Positions 10,727-19,066 of a DNA stretch of 64,000 bases are shown one piece after another. Made by a program: the position numbers and the translations under genes. The notes beneath the pieces were generated by a model, which saw nothing but the letters and a program-made list of their open reading frames with translations, was not told the DNA's origin and did no database searches. The DNA comes from Berryella intestinalis (GTDB lineage Bacteria > Actinomycetota > Coriobacteriia > Coriobacteriales > Eggerthellaceae): positions 1,364,001 through 1,428,000 of the forward strand of contig NZ_CP009302.1 of NCBI RefSeq assembly GCF_000814825.1, read 5' to 3'. Each line of letters begins with the position of its first letter. The first letter of the stretch is position 1.

Positions 10727-10797
10727 GCTGGCTTTTTCTTTTCCCCGTGCGGTCTGTCCCGAACAGAGATTTCAAAACAGGGGCTATAGGCCAAAAC
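10727..10797 (+). repeat. Right copy of the island-bounding direct repeat
   Basis: Begins GCTGGCTTTTTCTTTTCCCC and ends GGGGCTATAGGCCAAAAC, matching 5609-5676 with only a few differences. Here it lacks the left terminator arm, so it does not form the tRNA-Glu hairpin. Base composition returns to host-like values on its right. Confidence 0.8.
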
Positions 10798-10831
10798 AGG
10801 GATGCGGACAGCAGGGCCTAGAGGGACGAAC

Positions 10832-10923
10832 GGGTTGCCGGGCTTGCAAAGCCGCAGGCTCGCAAGGTTGCCGGGTTGCCGGGTTGCCGGGCTCGCAAGG
10901 TCGCGGGTTTGCGAGGCTGCGGG
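10832..10923 (+). repeat. GC-rich imperfect repeat block
   Basis: The unit GGTTGCCG occurs at 10833 and then three times in tandem at 10866-10889. It is interleaved with variants of GCTCGCAAGG and GGTTTGCGAGGCTGCGGG. It sits downstream of thiD and codes for nothing recognisable. Confidence 0.6.
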
Positions 10924-10944
10924 CGAAAGCAACCGCCCCGTCGC

Positions 10945-11739
10945 CTATCCGACAAGGCGGTTGTTCCACATGTGGTCGAGCGGACCCGAACCCTTGCCCA
11001 AATCCAAACCAGCCCCAAGCGCCCCGGTCAGATACGATTTGGCCGCGGCAACCGACTCTTCCAGCGAGCATCCGCACGCCAACCCGCAGGCGATCGCGGA
11101 AGAAAGCGTGCAGCCCGTGCCGTGCGTGTTCGGGTTGTCGACGCGTGCGGCCTTAAACCAGCGGACACCGCCGCCGAACTGCGCCAACACGTCGTTGGCG
11201 TCGTTGAGACCGTGCCCCCCTTTCACCAGCACGGCGCACCCGAACCGATCGGCCAGGGCGCAGGCGGCGCCCTCCTGGCCTTCCTCATCCTCTATCGAAC
11301 GGCCCAGAAGCGCTTCGGCCTCGGGGATGTTGGGGGTGATGACGCTTGCCAGCGAGAACAGTTCGGCCGTCAGGGTTCCGACCGCGTCCTCGTCGATGAG
11401 GCGCGCGCCGCTGGTGGCCACCATCACCGGATCGACGACGACGTTTCCCGCGCCGGCGCGCCGCAAAGCGCGCGCTATGGACGCGGCGATGGGTGCGCTC
11501 GACACCATCCCGATCTTCACCGCATCGGGCCTGATGTCGGCGAACACCGCATCGATCTGCTCTTCGACGAACCGGGGGGCCACCTCGGCCACCGATGCGA
11601 CCCCCAAGGTGTTCTGCGCCGTGAGGGCCGTGATGGCCGTCTGGGCGAACAGGTGCAGGCTTTCGATGGTCTTGATGTCGGCCTGTATGCCGGCCCCTCC
11701 GCTCGAGTCGGACCCCGCGATGCTGAGCACTGACTTCAT
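10945..11739 (-). CDS. thiD: Hydroxymethylpyrimidine/phosphomethylpyrimidine kinase
   Basis: A 264-residue ribokinase-fold enzyme that phosphorylates HMP and HMP-P to HMP-PP for thiamine synthesis. It shows SIAGSDSSGGAGIQADIKT at the N-terminus (substrate loop), PVMVATSGARL in the middle, and the anion-hole sequence HGTGCTLSSA with the conserved Cys near the C-terminus. The ATG at 11739 follows AAGGAGGCGGC, an excellent ribosome site. An out-of-frame open run extends far upstream over thiC and is an artefact. It lies 32 bp after thiC, so both are probably under the TPP riboswitch at 13073-13172. No thiE partner domain is fused. Confidence 0.95.
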   Translation of the reverse strand: MKSVLSIAGSDSSGGAGIQADIKTIESLHLFAQTAITALTAQNTLGVASVAEVAPRFVEEQIDAVFADIRPDAVKIGMVSSAPIAASIARALRRAGAGNVVVDPVMVATSGARLIDEDAVGTLTAELFSLASVITPNIPEAEALLGRSIEDEEGQEGAACALADRFGCAVLVKGGHGLNDANDVLAQFGGGVRWFKAARVDNPNTHGTGCTLSSAIACGLACGCSLEESVAAAKSYLTGALGAGLDLGKGSGPLDHMWNNRLVG

Positions 11740-11771
11740 GCCGCCTCCTTCGGACAGACGGTGCGCGAACC

Positions 11772-13067
11772 TTACAGGTCCGAGCACTCCTCCATGTTCG
11801 CAAGCGCCTGGTTCACCGTGCGCACCGCGCACATCTCCCCGCACATCGTGCAGGTTCCCTCGACCTTGGGAGGGGCGCTCTCGAAGTACCGGCGCGGTTT
11901 GACGGGGTCGAGCGCCACTTCGAACATCGCATCCCAATCGAGCGCGCGGCGGGCGCTCGCCATCTTCGCATCGGCTTCGCGGGCAAAGGGCGTCCGCTTC
12001 GCGATATCGGCCGCATGGGCCGCGATCTTCGAGGCGATGACCCCTTCGAGCACGTCGTTTGCATCCGGCAGGCGCAGATGCTCGGCCGGCGTCACGTAGC
12101 ACAGGAAGTCGGCGCCGCTCGCAGCCGCTACGGCTCCCCCGATCGCAGAGGTGATGTGGTCGTATCCGGGCGCGATGTCGGTGACGAGGGGGCCGAGCAC
12201 GTAGAAGGGCGCTCCGTGGCACAGCTTCTTCTGCAGCTTGACGTTCGCTTCGATCTCGTCGATGGCCATATGGCCCGGTCCCTCGACGATAACCTGCACG
12301 CCGCCGTCCCACGCGCGCTTCGTCAGCTTGCCCAGCTCGATGAGCTCGGATATCTGGGAGGCGTCCGTCGCATCGTCGATGCATCCCGGGCGCAGCGCAT
12401 CGCCCAGGCTGATGGTCACGTCGTAGCGGCGCAGGATCTCGAGCAGGCGGTCGTAATGCTCGAAGAAGGGGTTCTCGTTTCCCGTCGCCTGCATCCAGGC
12501 GAACACCAGCGAGCCTCCCCTGCTCACGATGTTCAAAGAGCGCCCGGTCTCCCTGAACGACTCGAGGGCGCGCCGGTTCAAGCCCGCATGGATGGTCATG
12601 AAGTCCACCCCATCGACGGCATGCGCCTCGATCACCGACAGAAAATCGTCGGCGGTTATCCGCTCGAGCGGCTTGTCGAGGTGGCCGATCGCATCGTAGA
12701 GGGGAACCGTCCCGATCATCGCCGTCGATTTCTCGATGAGCGCCGAGCGGAACGGATGGGTCTTCCCGCAATTGGAAAGGTCCATGATCGATTCGGCTCC
12801 GTTTTCGAGCGCGATGCGGACCTTCTCCCATTCCTCGGGAAAGTCGGCCCTGTCCCCGGATACGCCCAGGTTGACGTTGATCTTGGTGCGCAGGCCCTCG
12901 CCCACCCCCTCGGGATCGAGCGTGCGATGGTTCACGTTGGCGGGAATGGCGATCCTTCCCTGAGCGACCTTTTCCCTGATGAATTCAGGGCTGCGGTGCT
13001 CTTTGCGGGCGACGATGCGCATCTGCTCGGTTATGTTCCCGGCGCGCGCGGCCTCAAGCTGCGTCAT
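11772..13067 (-). CDS. thiC: Phosphomethylpyrimidine synthase ThiC (short form)
   Basis: A 431-residue radical-SAM enzyme converting AIR to HMP-P. Conserved stretches include [22 protein letters not shown] and VIVEGPGHM. The C-terminal iron-sulfur motif reads CTMCGEMC (CX2CX3C), one residue shorter than the CX2CX4C of the long proteobacterial and Bacillus forms. The N-terminal domain of those forms is also absent, as in clostridial-type ThiC. The start is ATG 13067 after AAGGGAG. A further upstream extension would run into the riboswitch. It is first gene of a thiC-thiD unit controlled by thiamine pyrophosphate. Confidence 0.95.
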   Translation of the reverse strand: MTQLEAARAGNITEQMRIVARKEHRSPEFIREKVAQGRIAIPANVNHRTLDPEGVGEGLRTKINVNLGVSGDRADFPEEWEKVRIALENGAESIMDLSNCGKTHPFRSALIEKSTAMIGTVPLYDAIGHLDKPLERITADDFLSVIEAHAVDGVDFMTIHAGLNRRALESFRETGRSLNIVSRGGSLVFAWMQATGNENPFFEHYDRLLEILRRYDVTISLGDALRPGCIDDATDASQISELIELGKLTKRAWDGGVQVIVEGPGHMAIDEIEANVKLQKKLCHGAPFYVLGPLVTDIAPGYDHITSAIGGAVAAASGADFLCYVTPAEHLRLPDANDVLEGVIASKIAAHAADIAKRTPFAREADAKMASARRALDWDAMFEVALDPVKPRRYFESAPPKVEGTCTMCGEMCAVRTVNQALANMEECSDL

Positions 13068-13072
13068 AATGC

Positions 13073-13172
13073 TCCCTTCGTTGGCATTACCCATATCAGG
13101 TCGAGGGTCGAGGCCGTTTCGCGGGCCTCCTCTCAGCCCGCCGCCGCCATCGCGCACGCGAGCTCCCCTGTC
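13073..13172 (-). ncRNA. TPP riboswitch (THI element) before thiC
   Basis: The minus-strand leader has the THI-box elements in order: ACAGGGGAGCT, then GGGCTGAGAGGA, then CTGATATGGGTAATGCCAAC followed by GAAGGGAG. The last purine run doubles as the thiC ribosome site. TPP binding would therefore hide it, which fits translational control as is common in high-GC Gram-positives. A -10 TATAAT lies at 13193-13198. Confidence 0.93.
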
Positions 13173-13192
13173 CGCCCGAGGCGGATGCAACG

Positions 13193-13198
13193 ATTATA
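13193..13198 (-). promoter_or_regulatory. -10 box of the thiC promoter
   Basis: A perfect TATAAT on the minus strand lies just upstream of the TPP riboswitch. I could not identify a convincing -35 box at the right spacing. Confidence 0.5.
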
Positions 13199-13238
13199 GG
13201 CAACCGGTCGAAAAGATCGGCGCCGAAGGAGGGAAAAA

Positions 13239-13868
13239 TCAGCCCAGCGGATAGAAGACGAAGATGCTCCCCTTCTCCAAGCCCACCATGGCGGGCTCGC
13301 CCATAAGCTCGTTCGAGAGGCCGCGCGAAGTCCGGTTCGTCAGCGTCTCGTCGTTGAAGGCGTAGCGCAGACCGCGCTCGATGACGCCATGAGCCTCGTC
13401 GCTGGCGGAGAATACCGAGACGGTGCCCGACGGGAGGTTCGGCAAGTCGAACGCATCGGGACCGACCAAAACGCGCAGGGCCGAACCGAGATCGATCGCC
13501 ACCACGTCCATACCCTCTTCGGCGAACTTGGCGAACAGCTGGAGGTTGGCGAGCGTGTGATCGAGGCGCCCGCCCAAAGCCCCGTACACGAACACCTCGG
13601 AATAGCGGCGCGTCTTCACGCGCTCGAGGGCGAGCTCGAGATCGCTCTGGTCCTTCATGACCGGATGCTTGGAAACGCGGGCGCAATCGGGAACGTATCC
13701 GAGCGAATCGAAGTCGCCCAGCGCCATATCGGCCTTGCGCCCCAGGGAGACGAGGTGGGCCCAACCGCCATCAACCGCGTACACTTCATCGAAGAAACCC
13801 TGATCGTCAAGCGATTTGAAGTGGTCGGCGTTGAAATCCGAGGCGGCAACGACTGCGCATACGCTCAT
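13239..13868 (-). CDS. thiN: Thiamine pyrophosphokinase
   Basis: A 209-residue enzyme transferring pyrophosphate from ATP to thiamine to form TPP. Family motifs are the early AVDGGWAHL, then GDFDSLG, then KDQSDLELAL (the catalytic Asp-rich region), and the C-terminal beta-domain ends with TSRGLSNEL. The start MSVCAVV at 13868 gives the usual length, though its ribosome site is weak and an upstream start to 13934 stays possible. It lies upstream of the thiC riboswitch on the same strand. It serves salvage while thiC and thiD serve synthesis, so the three form a thiamine locus. Confidence 0.9.
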   Translation of the reverse strand: MSVCAVVAASDFNADHFKSLDDQGFFDEVYAVDGGWAHLVSLGRKADMALGDFDSLGYVPDCARVSKHPVMKDQSDLELALERVKTRRYSEVFVYGALGGRLDHTLANLQLFAKFAEEGMDVVAIDLGSALRVLVGPDAFDLPNLPSGTVSVFSASDEAHGVIERGLRYAFNDETLTNRTSRGLSNELMGEPAMVGLEKGSIFVFYPLG

Positions 13869-13973
13869 AGGGGACGGTCCAATCGATCGGTTTCGACGCG
13901 CGCAACATGGAGGTTTGCGCCTGATCGGACGCATCCCGCGCGCACTGCCATCGGTTTGCTAGAATAGCATACT

Positions 13974-14312
13974 CGAGTGGGTCAGACGGTCGCATGCATC
14001 GCATGAGGAAAGTCCGGGCTCCCAAGGGCAAGGTGCCAGCTAACAGCTGGGCGGGGCGACCCGACGGAAAGTGCCACAGAAAAGAAAACTCCCGCCGTTT
14101 TGCGGCGAGACAAGCTGAAACGGTGCGGTAAAAGCGCACCAGCGCGTCGGTAACGGCGCGGCTTGGCAAACCCCACCTGGAGCAAACGCAAATAGGAACG
14201 CGATACGGCCGCCCTTCCGTGCGTTCGGGTTGCGCGCTCGATACGTGCGGTGACGCACGTCCTAGATAAATGGCCGTCCAACGACAGAACCCGGCTTACC
14301 GACCCACTCGAT
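13974..14312 (+). ncRNA. rnpB: RNase P RNA, type A
   Basis: The universal P4 regions are both present: GAGGAAAGTCCGGGCTCCC near the 5' end (14004-14022) and AGAACCCGGCTTAC near the 3' end. A 10-bp P1 stem closes the molecule (CGAGTGGGTC at 13974-13983 with GACCCACTCG at 14301-14310). A TAGAAT -10-like box stands at 13960-13965. The gene points against the yggU/divIVA end of the division cluster, and only about 15 bp separate them. Confidence 0.96.
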
Positions 14313-14327
14313 CCCTGGCAGGACGGC

Positions 14328-14648
14328 TCAGCGACCCTCGAGCACCTGCAGCCCTTCCAACCAACCTTGCAGAGCCTCGGCGTCGACCTGGATGTCCAGG
14401 CGCTTGTGCCGCGACGTCTCCCCCGAGGCGACGCTCACGCGGGTCTTTCCGATGCGCAGCTGCTTGGCCACCAGATTGCACACCGCCTTGTTCGCCCTGC
14501 CCTTGTCGGGGGGAGCCGTGACGCGCACACGGACCTCAGGGGAACCGTCTGCCCTAATGACGAGCCCCACAACCTCGTCACGCCCCGAACGGGGCGTGAC
14601 GAGGAAGTTAAGTTGGCTGAAAGACGGAACCGGCTTAGTCGGGGTCAT
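14328..14648 (-). CDS. DUF167 (YggU-family) protein
   Basis: A 106-residue member of the small DUF167 family, whose role is unknown. The hallmark VRVTAPPDKGRANKAV is clear, as are the preceding LVTPRSGRDEVVG and the following TRVSVASGETSRHKRL. The proposed ATG at 14648 overlaps the end of divIVA by 14 bases, so translation is probably coupled. A longer frame reaching into divIVA is an out-of-frame shadow. It is the last gene of the division cluster and converges on rnpB without a visible terminator between them. Confidence 0.85.
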   Translation of the reverse strand: MTPTKPVPSFSQLNFLVTPRSGRDEVVGLVIRADGSPEVRVRVTAPPDKGRANKAVCNLVAKQLRIGKTRVSVASGETSRHKRLDIQVDAEALQGWLEGLQVLEGR

Positions 14649-15432
14649 CGAAATCGAAGTCGTCGTCGGCGTCACCGAAACCGGACAGGTCCTTCTCGAA
14701 GTAAGAGGAAGATCCGCCGGCTGCGGTAGCCGCCCCGCCTGCGGCAAACGACGCAGCGGCCGCGGTGGCCGCGGGAGACGCAGCGCGCTGGCTCGCCACC
14801 TCGGGCGCTCCGGGGGTGATGAGGGGAGCCACCTCGCTCGTGAAGCTCGATGCGCTGCGGGGGGCGTTCTCGTCGATCTCGTTGAGCTTGCGCGAAGCAT
14901 CCCCGATGAAGTCGGAGAGGAGGTTGCGGTAATCGGCGCGCACGTTCTCGCGGGCGTTCTCGAGCGCGCGCGTGGACTCGACGACCTTCTGGCGCTCGGC
15001 CTCCGCCTTGCTGACGATGCGCTCAGCCTCGGCGTCGGCGTCCTGGACGATCGTGGAAGCCTGCGAGCGAGCGTTGGCCACGATGTCGTCGGCGGAGCGC
15101 TGCGCGACGATGAGCGCCTGCGAAATAGCGGTGTCGTTGGCCGATTTCTCGGCCAGCTTGCGCTCGAGGTCGGCGATGCGCTCCTGAAGCACGACGGTGT
15201 CGGCGTCGGAGGCGGCCGAAGCGGCAACCGGGGCGACCGCTTGCGTGAGGCCGGGCTCCGCCACGTCTTCGCGCGCCTGCTCGAGCTGGAGCTTCAGGCT
15301 TTCCACCTGAGCGTTCAAAGCGCCGATCTCGTCGGCGACATGTTCGAGGAACACGTCCACTTCGTCGACGTCGTAACCTTTGCGATCGATCGAGAAGCTC
15401 TGGTTATGGATGTCTTCCGAAGTAATGGCCAT
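14635..15432 (-). CDS. divIVA: DivIVA-domain cell division / polar growth protein
   Basis: A 265-residue cytoplasmic scaffold that senses curved membrane at poles and septa. The N-terminal lipid-binding domain is typical: ITSEDIHNQSFSIDRKGYDVDEVDVFLEHVADEI. A long coiled coil follows over about residues 35-165, then an Ala/Ser-rich linker and an acidic tail DADDDFDFDDPD. AAGGGAC precedes the ATG at 15432. In Actinobacteria the homologue (Wag31) directs polar wall growth. The position after sepF and yggT is conserved. The acidic tail could serve interactions. Confidence 0.92.
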   Translation of the reverse strand: MAITSEDIHNQSFSIDRKGYDVDEVDVFLEHVADEIGALNAQVESLKLQLEQAREDVAEPGLTQAVAPVAASAASDADTVVLQERIADLERKLAEKSANDTAISQALIVAQRSADDIVANARSQASTIVQDADAEAERIVSKAEAERQKVVESTRALENARENVRADYRNLLSDFIGDASRKLNEIDENAPRSASSFTSEVAPLITPGAPEVASQRAASPAATAAAASFAAGGAATAAGGSSSYFEKDLSGFGDADDDFDFDDPD

Positions 15433-15477
15433 CTGAAAGTCCCTTCGTTTGGCCCGCCTTGCGCGAGCGTGACTACG

Positions 15478-15738
15478 TTAAAAAAGCCTGATTATCAAAC
15501 GTACCCCGAATTGTAATACAAGCAGGGCGACAATGGGCGTCACATCCACCATTCCTCCAATGGGGGGAATGAGCCTGCGGAACAGGTTCAGGTACGGATC
15601 GCACACCTTCCCCAAAACGCGGTAGATGTCGCCGATGATTCCCGACGACGTGGGAATCCAGGACATGAGGACGTAGATGAAGATGATCGTGCTGTAGGCG
15701 TCGGCAAGCGACACCAAAAGGTACTTGAGAGAGATCAC
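15478..15738 (-). CDS. YggT-family membrane protein
   Basis: An 86-residue protein with two membrane helices (about residues 8-28 and 60-82), separated by the conserved SWIPTSSGIIGDIYRVL and DPYLNLFRRLIPPIGG segment. The GTG at 15738 overlaps the proC stop as GTGA, with AGGAAAT as ribosome site inside proC. YggT proteins lie near division genes in many bacteria and are implicated in chromosome partition or osmotic tolerance, but the mechanism is unclear. Placement between sepF and divIVA is standard in Gram-positives. Confidence 0.88.
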   Translation of the reverse strand: MISLKYLLVSLADAYSTIIFIYVLMSWIPTSSGIIGDIYRVLGKVCDPYLNLFRRLIPPIGGMVDVTPIVALLVLQFGVRLIIRLF

Positions 15739-16586
15739 TGAACATTTCCTAACTCTTTGGAACGACGGGCGGCGGCCGCGACGGCGGCTCTCACCGCTTC
15801 GGGAAAGCCCGCTTGCACCATCGCATCGAGCGCAGCGACGGTCGTGCCGTTGGGGCTGCAGATCGATGCGCGCGTCTGTTCGGGGCCGATCCGGCGCTCG
15901 AGCATGTAGCGCGCCGTCCCGTACACGGTCTGCAGCGCGAAACGCTCGGCGGTTTCGGCGTCGAGGCCCTCTCCGATGGCGGCGTCGCGCATCGATTCGA
16001 CCATGAGCGCAACGTAGGCCGGACCCGAGCCGCTGAGCGCGCACACGGCATCCATATCGGATTCGGGGACGATCTGCGCTACCCCCAGGCAGCCGAACAG
16101 ATCGCGCACGAACGCGACGTCCTCGGATGCGCACGCCGCGCCTCCGCACACGCCCGACGCACCCTGCGCCACCATAAGGGGCATGTTCGGCATGACCCTC
16201 ACCACGCGCGCGCCTTCGAACAACATGCCTTCGATCGCGGCGGTGGACAGCCCCGCGGCGATCGAGACGAACACAGATGAGCGCATGCGGTCGCCCGTCG
16301 GGTCCGCACGCTTCAAATCAGCCAAGACACAGGGAACCACCTGCGGTTTCACGCCGATGACGACGATGTCTGCCGAAAGCGCCTCGGACAGGTCGAGCGT
16401 GCACGCGATGCCGTACGCGCGCCGAAGCTGATCGCAGCGCTCCTGGCTCCGATTGACCGCAAGCAGGTTTCGCGCTCCGATGGTACCGGCCGGGGGTTTA
16501 GAGCAGTCGAGCCAACCGGAGACGAGCGCCTCCCCCATTTTGCCCGCACCGACGATGGCGATGCGAGCGTCGTGCGAAAGGGCCAT
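15735..16586 (-). CDS. proC: Pyrroline-5-carboxylate reductase
   Basis: A 283-residue enzyme carrying out the last step of proline synthesis, reducing pyrroline-5-carboxylate with NAD(P)H. The N-terminal Rossmann motif is IAIVGAGKMGEALVSGW. The signature SGSGPAYVALMVE and the C-terminal SPNGTTVAALDAM are present. The ATG overlaps the sepF stop by one base (TAATG), and its own stop overlaps yggT by four. A proline gene inside the division operon is a known arrangement in Gram-positives and probably reflects operon history more than shared function. Confidence 0.94.
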   Translation of the reverse strand: MALSHDARIAIVGAGKMGEALVSGWLDCSKPPAGTIGARNLLAVNRSQERCDQLRRAYGIACTLDLSEALSADIVVIGVKPQVVPCVLADLKRADPTGDRMRSSVFVSIAAGLSTAAIEGMLFEGARVVRVMPNMPLMVAQGASGVCGGAACASEDVAFVRDLFGCLGVAQIVPESDMDAVCALSGSGPAYVALMVESMRDAAIGEGLDAETAERFALQTVYGTARYMLERRIGPEQTRASICSPNGTTVAALDAMVQAGFPEAVRAAVAAAARRSKELGNVQ

Positions 16587-17395
16587 TACAGCACACCCTG
16601 CTTGCGCAGCGCCGAGAGCTCGGCGAACGTGAGCGCAGCCCCCTTGCAGATAGCGTAGACCTTGTCCCCGGGATACTCGACCTGGGCCTCGAGCGCGCTG
16701 CTGACGCCGAACGAGAAATCGAGGATGCGCTTTGACAGATCGTCGGGCGTGTTCTTGAGGGCGATGACGACCACGTCGCCCGAGCGGACGATCTTGGCGA
16801 CCCGCTCGACGTCCCCGTAGCTGGAAGGCCGCAGCACCGAGATGCCGCGCTTGGGGGCGCGGGGGGCTTCCCCGGAAGAAGGCACCCGTTCGGAAGCGGG
16901 TTTTCTGTCTGCGGCGTCTGAAGACGTGGACGAGAACAGATTGTTCAAACCGCCCGCCGCGCGCGCTTCCGAGCTGCGCTCGACCCGATCGCGCGGAGAC
17001 GAGGCCGCCGGGGCGGCGTTATCGACCATCATGCGGCCGGAAGCCGACACCGACGGCACGGATTCCGCCTCTTTGAGCGGATCGTGCCCGAGGCGGCTCG
17101 CGGGGCGCTTCATATCCTTTTTTGACACCAGCGGGGGAAACTCGCTGGTAGGCGCGTTGGCGCTGCGTTCGTAGGCGTCCTCCGAATAACGGTAGCCCGG
17201 CCCGTATTCCGCGAACTCCTCGGCAACCGCCTCATCGGCTGCGAACTCGGCGTCGTCGGTGCGACGCTCCGACCGTGCCGTGCGCGTCCGCGTGCGCGAG
17301 CGGGCGGGAGCTGCGGGTTCATCGCCGAACCCAAGGCGGGACTTGATGGTTCCGAGGAAACCCCCGTCGCCGTCCGAAGCGTTGAAGCCTGCCAT
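16586..17395 (-). CDS. sepF: Cell division protein SepF
   Basis: A 269-residue SepF that anchors FtsZ to the membrane and bundles it. The conserved C-terminal domain starts near ISVLRPSSYGDVERVAKIV and contains VVVIALKNTPDDLSKRILDF and GVSSALEAQVEYPGDKVYAI. The middle 130 residues are a low-complexity, charged linker, longer than in Bacillus. The start MAGFN at 17395 follows AGGTG by about eight bases. In-frame starts at 17401 and 17422 remain possible. No ftsA gene is seen in this cluster, so SepF is probably the main FtsZ tether, as in other Actinobacteria. Confidence 0.9.
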   Translation of the reverse strand: MAGFNASDGDGGFLGTIKSRLGFGDEPAAPARSRTRTRTARSERRTDDAEFAADEAVAEEFAEYGPGYRYSEDAYERSANAPTSEFPPLVSKKDMKRPASRLGHDPLKEAESVPSVSASGRMMVDNAAPAASSPRDRVERSSEARAAGGLNNLFSSTSSDAADRKPASERVPSSGEAPRAPKRGISVLRPSSYGDVERVAKIVRSGDVVVIALKNTPDDLSKRILDFSFGVSSALEAQVEYPGDKVYAICKGAALTFAELSALRKQGVL

Positions 17396-17504
17396 AGCCA
17401 TCACCTGTCTCTTTCGTTTCAATGCTGCGTTTACCCGCGTTTCACGATAGAAACGAGTCTAACGCAGCTGGCGCGCTCATCGACCGTTATCTTCGGCGCA
17501 GGCC

Positions 17505-18200
17505 TCAGAATTCTTCGCTGAAGATGGCGCGGCCCACCCGTATTATGGTAGCCCCGGCGTAGACCGCTTCCCTCCAGTCCTCGCTCATACCCATGGAAAG
17601 CTCATCGACCTCGGCCGCCATCTTGTCGTCGAGCTGGGAGCACAGAAGCTCTTTGAGGTAGGCCAGCTCTTCGAACACCTCGCGCGCGCGGTCGAGGTCT
17701 CCCTGGGGAGCCATGGTCATGAGCCCGCGCAGCCGCACGTGGTCAAGTTCGCCCAGCTGCTGGGCGAACTCAACCACCTCGCGCGGGTTCAGCCCGCTTT
17801 TCGACTCCTCGCCCGAGACGTTCACCTCGATGAGGACGTCTTGCACGATACCCTTCTCCTGCGCGACGTCGTTTATCTTCTGCGCGTGCTTGAACTGGTA
17901 AAGGGAGTGGATGAGCGATGCGCGGCCCACGATGTCCACGATGCGGCGGGACTGGATGTTGCCGATGAAGTGCCAGCGCTTGTCGGGGAAGGCGTCGGCC
18001 TTCTCGATAAGCCCCTCGGGGCGGTTCTCGCCGAAGTCGGACGCCCCTCCCTCGATGGCGCTCGCGACCTCGTCGGTGCCGACCGTCTTCGACACCGCGA
18101 CCAGATGGACGGTTTCGAAGGGTCGCCCCGCATCCTCGCAAACCGATTCAAGTTCCTCTCGTACGCTTCGATAGCGTTCTCGAGCGCTCACCTCTATCAC
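17505..18200 (-). CDS. YggS-family PLP homeostasis protein
   Basis: A 231-residue PLP-binding, alanine-racemase-fold protein without a known reaction, needed for vitamin B6 and amino-acid balance. Motifs are LVAVSKTVGTDEV (PLP lysine in SKT), FGENRPEGLIEKA, WHFIGNIQSRR, VLIEVNVSGEESKSGL and LSMGMSEDW. The GTG at 18200 overlaps the pgeF stop as GTGA, so translation is coupled. A longer frame reaching 18308 lies inside pgeF. Linkage to sepF, divIVA and proC is widely conserved in Gram-positives. Confidence 0.93.
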   Translation of the reverse strand: MIEVSARERYRSVREELESVCEDAGRPFETVHLVAVSKTVGTDEVASAIEGGASDFGENRPEGLIEKADAFPDKRWHFIGNIQSRRIVDIVGRASLIHSLYQFKHAQKINDVAQEKGIVQDVLIEVNVSGEESKSGLNPREVVEFAQQLGELDHVRLRGLMTMAPQGDLDRAREVFEELAYLKELLCSQLDDKMAAEVDELSMGMSEDWREAVYAGATIIRVGRAIFSEEF

Positions 18201-19057
18201 CTTTCTTCCCGATAGGCGACGGCCCCGTGCCGTCCGCAGACACCGCCCGAACGGCGGTAAGAGAAATACTCGTCCGAACGATCGAACGTGCAGATACCCG
18301 CATCGCAAACGCGCTTCGGATCGACGCCCGCCGAAACGAGGTCGGCCCTCACCGCTTGCCCCAGATCGATATGGCGCTCATCGGGCGCGACAGACGGCCC
18401 GAACCTCGCGACGAACGCGTCGCGCACGTCCGCAGACGTCTCGAACGCCGCCGCGTGGATGTACGGGCCGATATAGGCGTTGAAAAGCGAACAGCGCTCA
18501 TCTTCCGGCACCGCAGCCAGGGCGGCGTCGTCGCGCGCGAGGCGCCGCGCCGCTGCGCCGGCGATGCCCGCAAGCGCTCCGCGCCACCCGGCATGGACGA
18601 CGGAGAAGGCACCTGTCGGGGACACCAGCACAAGGGGCAGGCAGTCGGCGAAGTTCAGCAGGACGGGGACGCCGCAGGCCGTGCACACGACCCCGTCGCA
18701 ACCCGATTCGAGGTCGGCCCGCACGCCATCGAGGTCGCGCACCGCGACGTCGTCTACGCACACCAGACGGTCGCCGTGAACCTGATGGGGAACGACCAGC
18801 GAAGCCGCGGGAAACCCCAGGGCCGAAGCGAGGCGCGCACGGTTCTCGTCGACCGCGCACGGATCGTCGGAAACATGGGACCCCAGGTTGAGCGCGGCGT
18901 ACGGCCCTGTGCTGGCGCCGCCTTTGCGGCCGGTAAAAGCAATGCGCACACCGACGGCGCCGTACAGGGCGTCATCGGTGAGCGCATCAATGCGATGCGC
19001 GCCTTGAAGGCGCGCATCGAGCGTTGGAGAAGGCAAGCCGGATAAGGGAACTTCCAT
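18197..19057 (-). CDS. pgeF: Laccase-domain peptidoglycan editing factor (YfiH/PgeF)
   Basis: A 286-residue protein of the multicopper-polyphenol-oxidase-like family. Known members hydrolyse misincorporated L-Ser from UDP-MurNAc or act on purine nucleosides. Metal-ligand motifs are VVPHQVHGDR, FADCLPLVL and VVHAGWRGALAGI, and the later segment AYIGPYIHAAAFE fits the family. It follows ftsZ by nine bases and overlaps yggS by four. No strong ribosome site precedes the ATG. Older annotations call it a laccase, but editing of wall precursors suits this location better. Confidence 0.88.
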   Translation of the reverse strand: MEVPLSGLPSPTLDARLQGAHRIDALTDDALYGAVGVRIAFTGRKGGASTGPYAALNLGSHVSDDPCAVDENRARLASALGFPAASLVVPHQVHGDRLVCVDDVAVRDLDGVRADLESGCDGVVCTACGVPVLLNFADCLPLVLVSPTGAFSVVHAGWRGALAGIAGAAARRLARDDAALAAVPEDERCSLFNAYIGPYIHAAAFETSADVRDAFVARFGPSVAPDERHIDLGQAVRADLVSAGVDPKRVCDAGICTFDRSDEYFSYRRSGGVCGRHGAVAYREER

Positions 19058-19066
19058 GCTCGTCGG

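Larger units (their letters stand above)
10421..10944. other. Intergenic stretch holding the right island boundary
   Basis: No gene is supported. The stretch contains AT-rich sequence, the right copy of the boundary repeat (10727-10797) and a GC-rich imperfect repeat block (10832-10923). A short phrase ACCAGGCTATCG at 10487-10498 also occurs beside the left boundary at 5687-5698. Confidence 0.6.

Noticed and set aside
10945-12831. A 628-codon frame that appears to fuse thiD to a long N-terminal domain
   Set aside because: The upstream part is thiC read out of frame. The good ribosome site before ATG 11739 and the normal ThiD length show that the fusion is not real.
14328-15227. A 299-codon frame covering the DUF167 gene and most of divIVA
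   Set aside because: Only the last 106 codons resemble a family. The rest is divIVA in another frame, with Ser/Arg/Pro-rich shadow composition.
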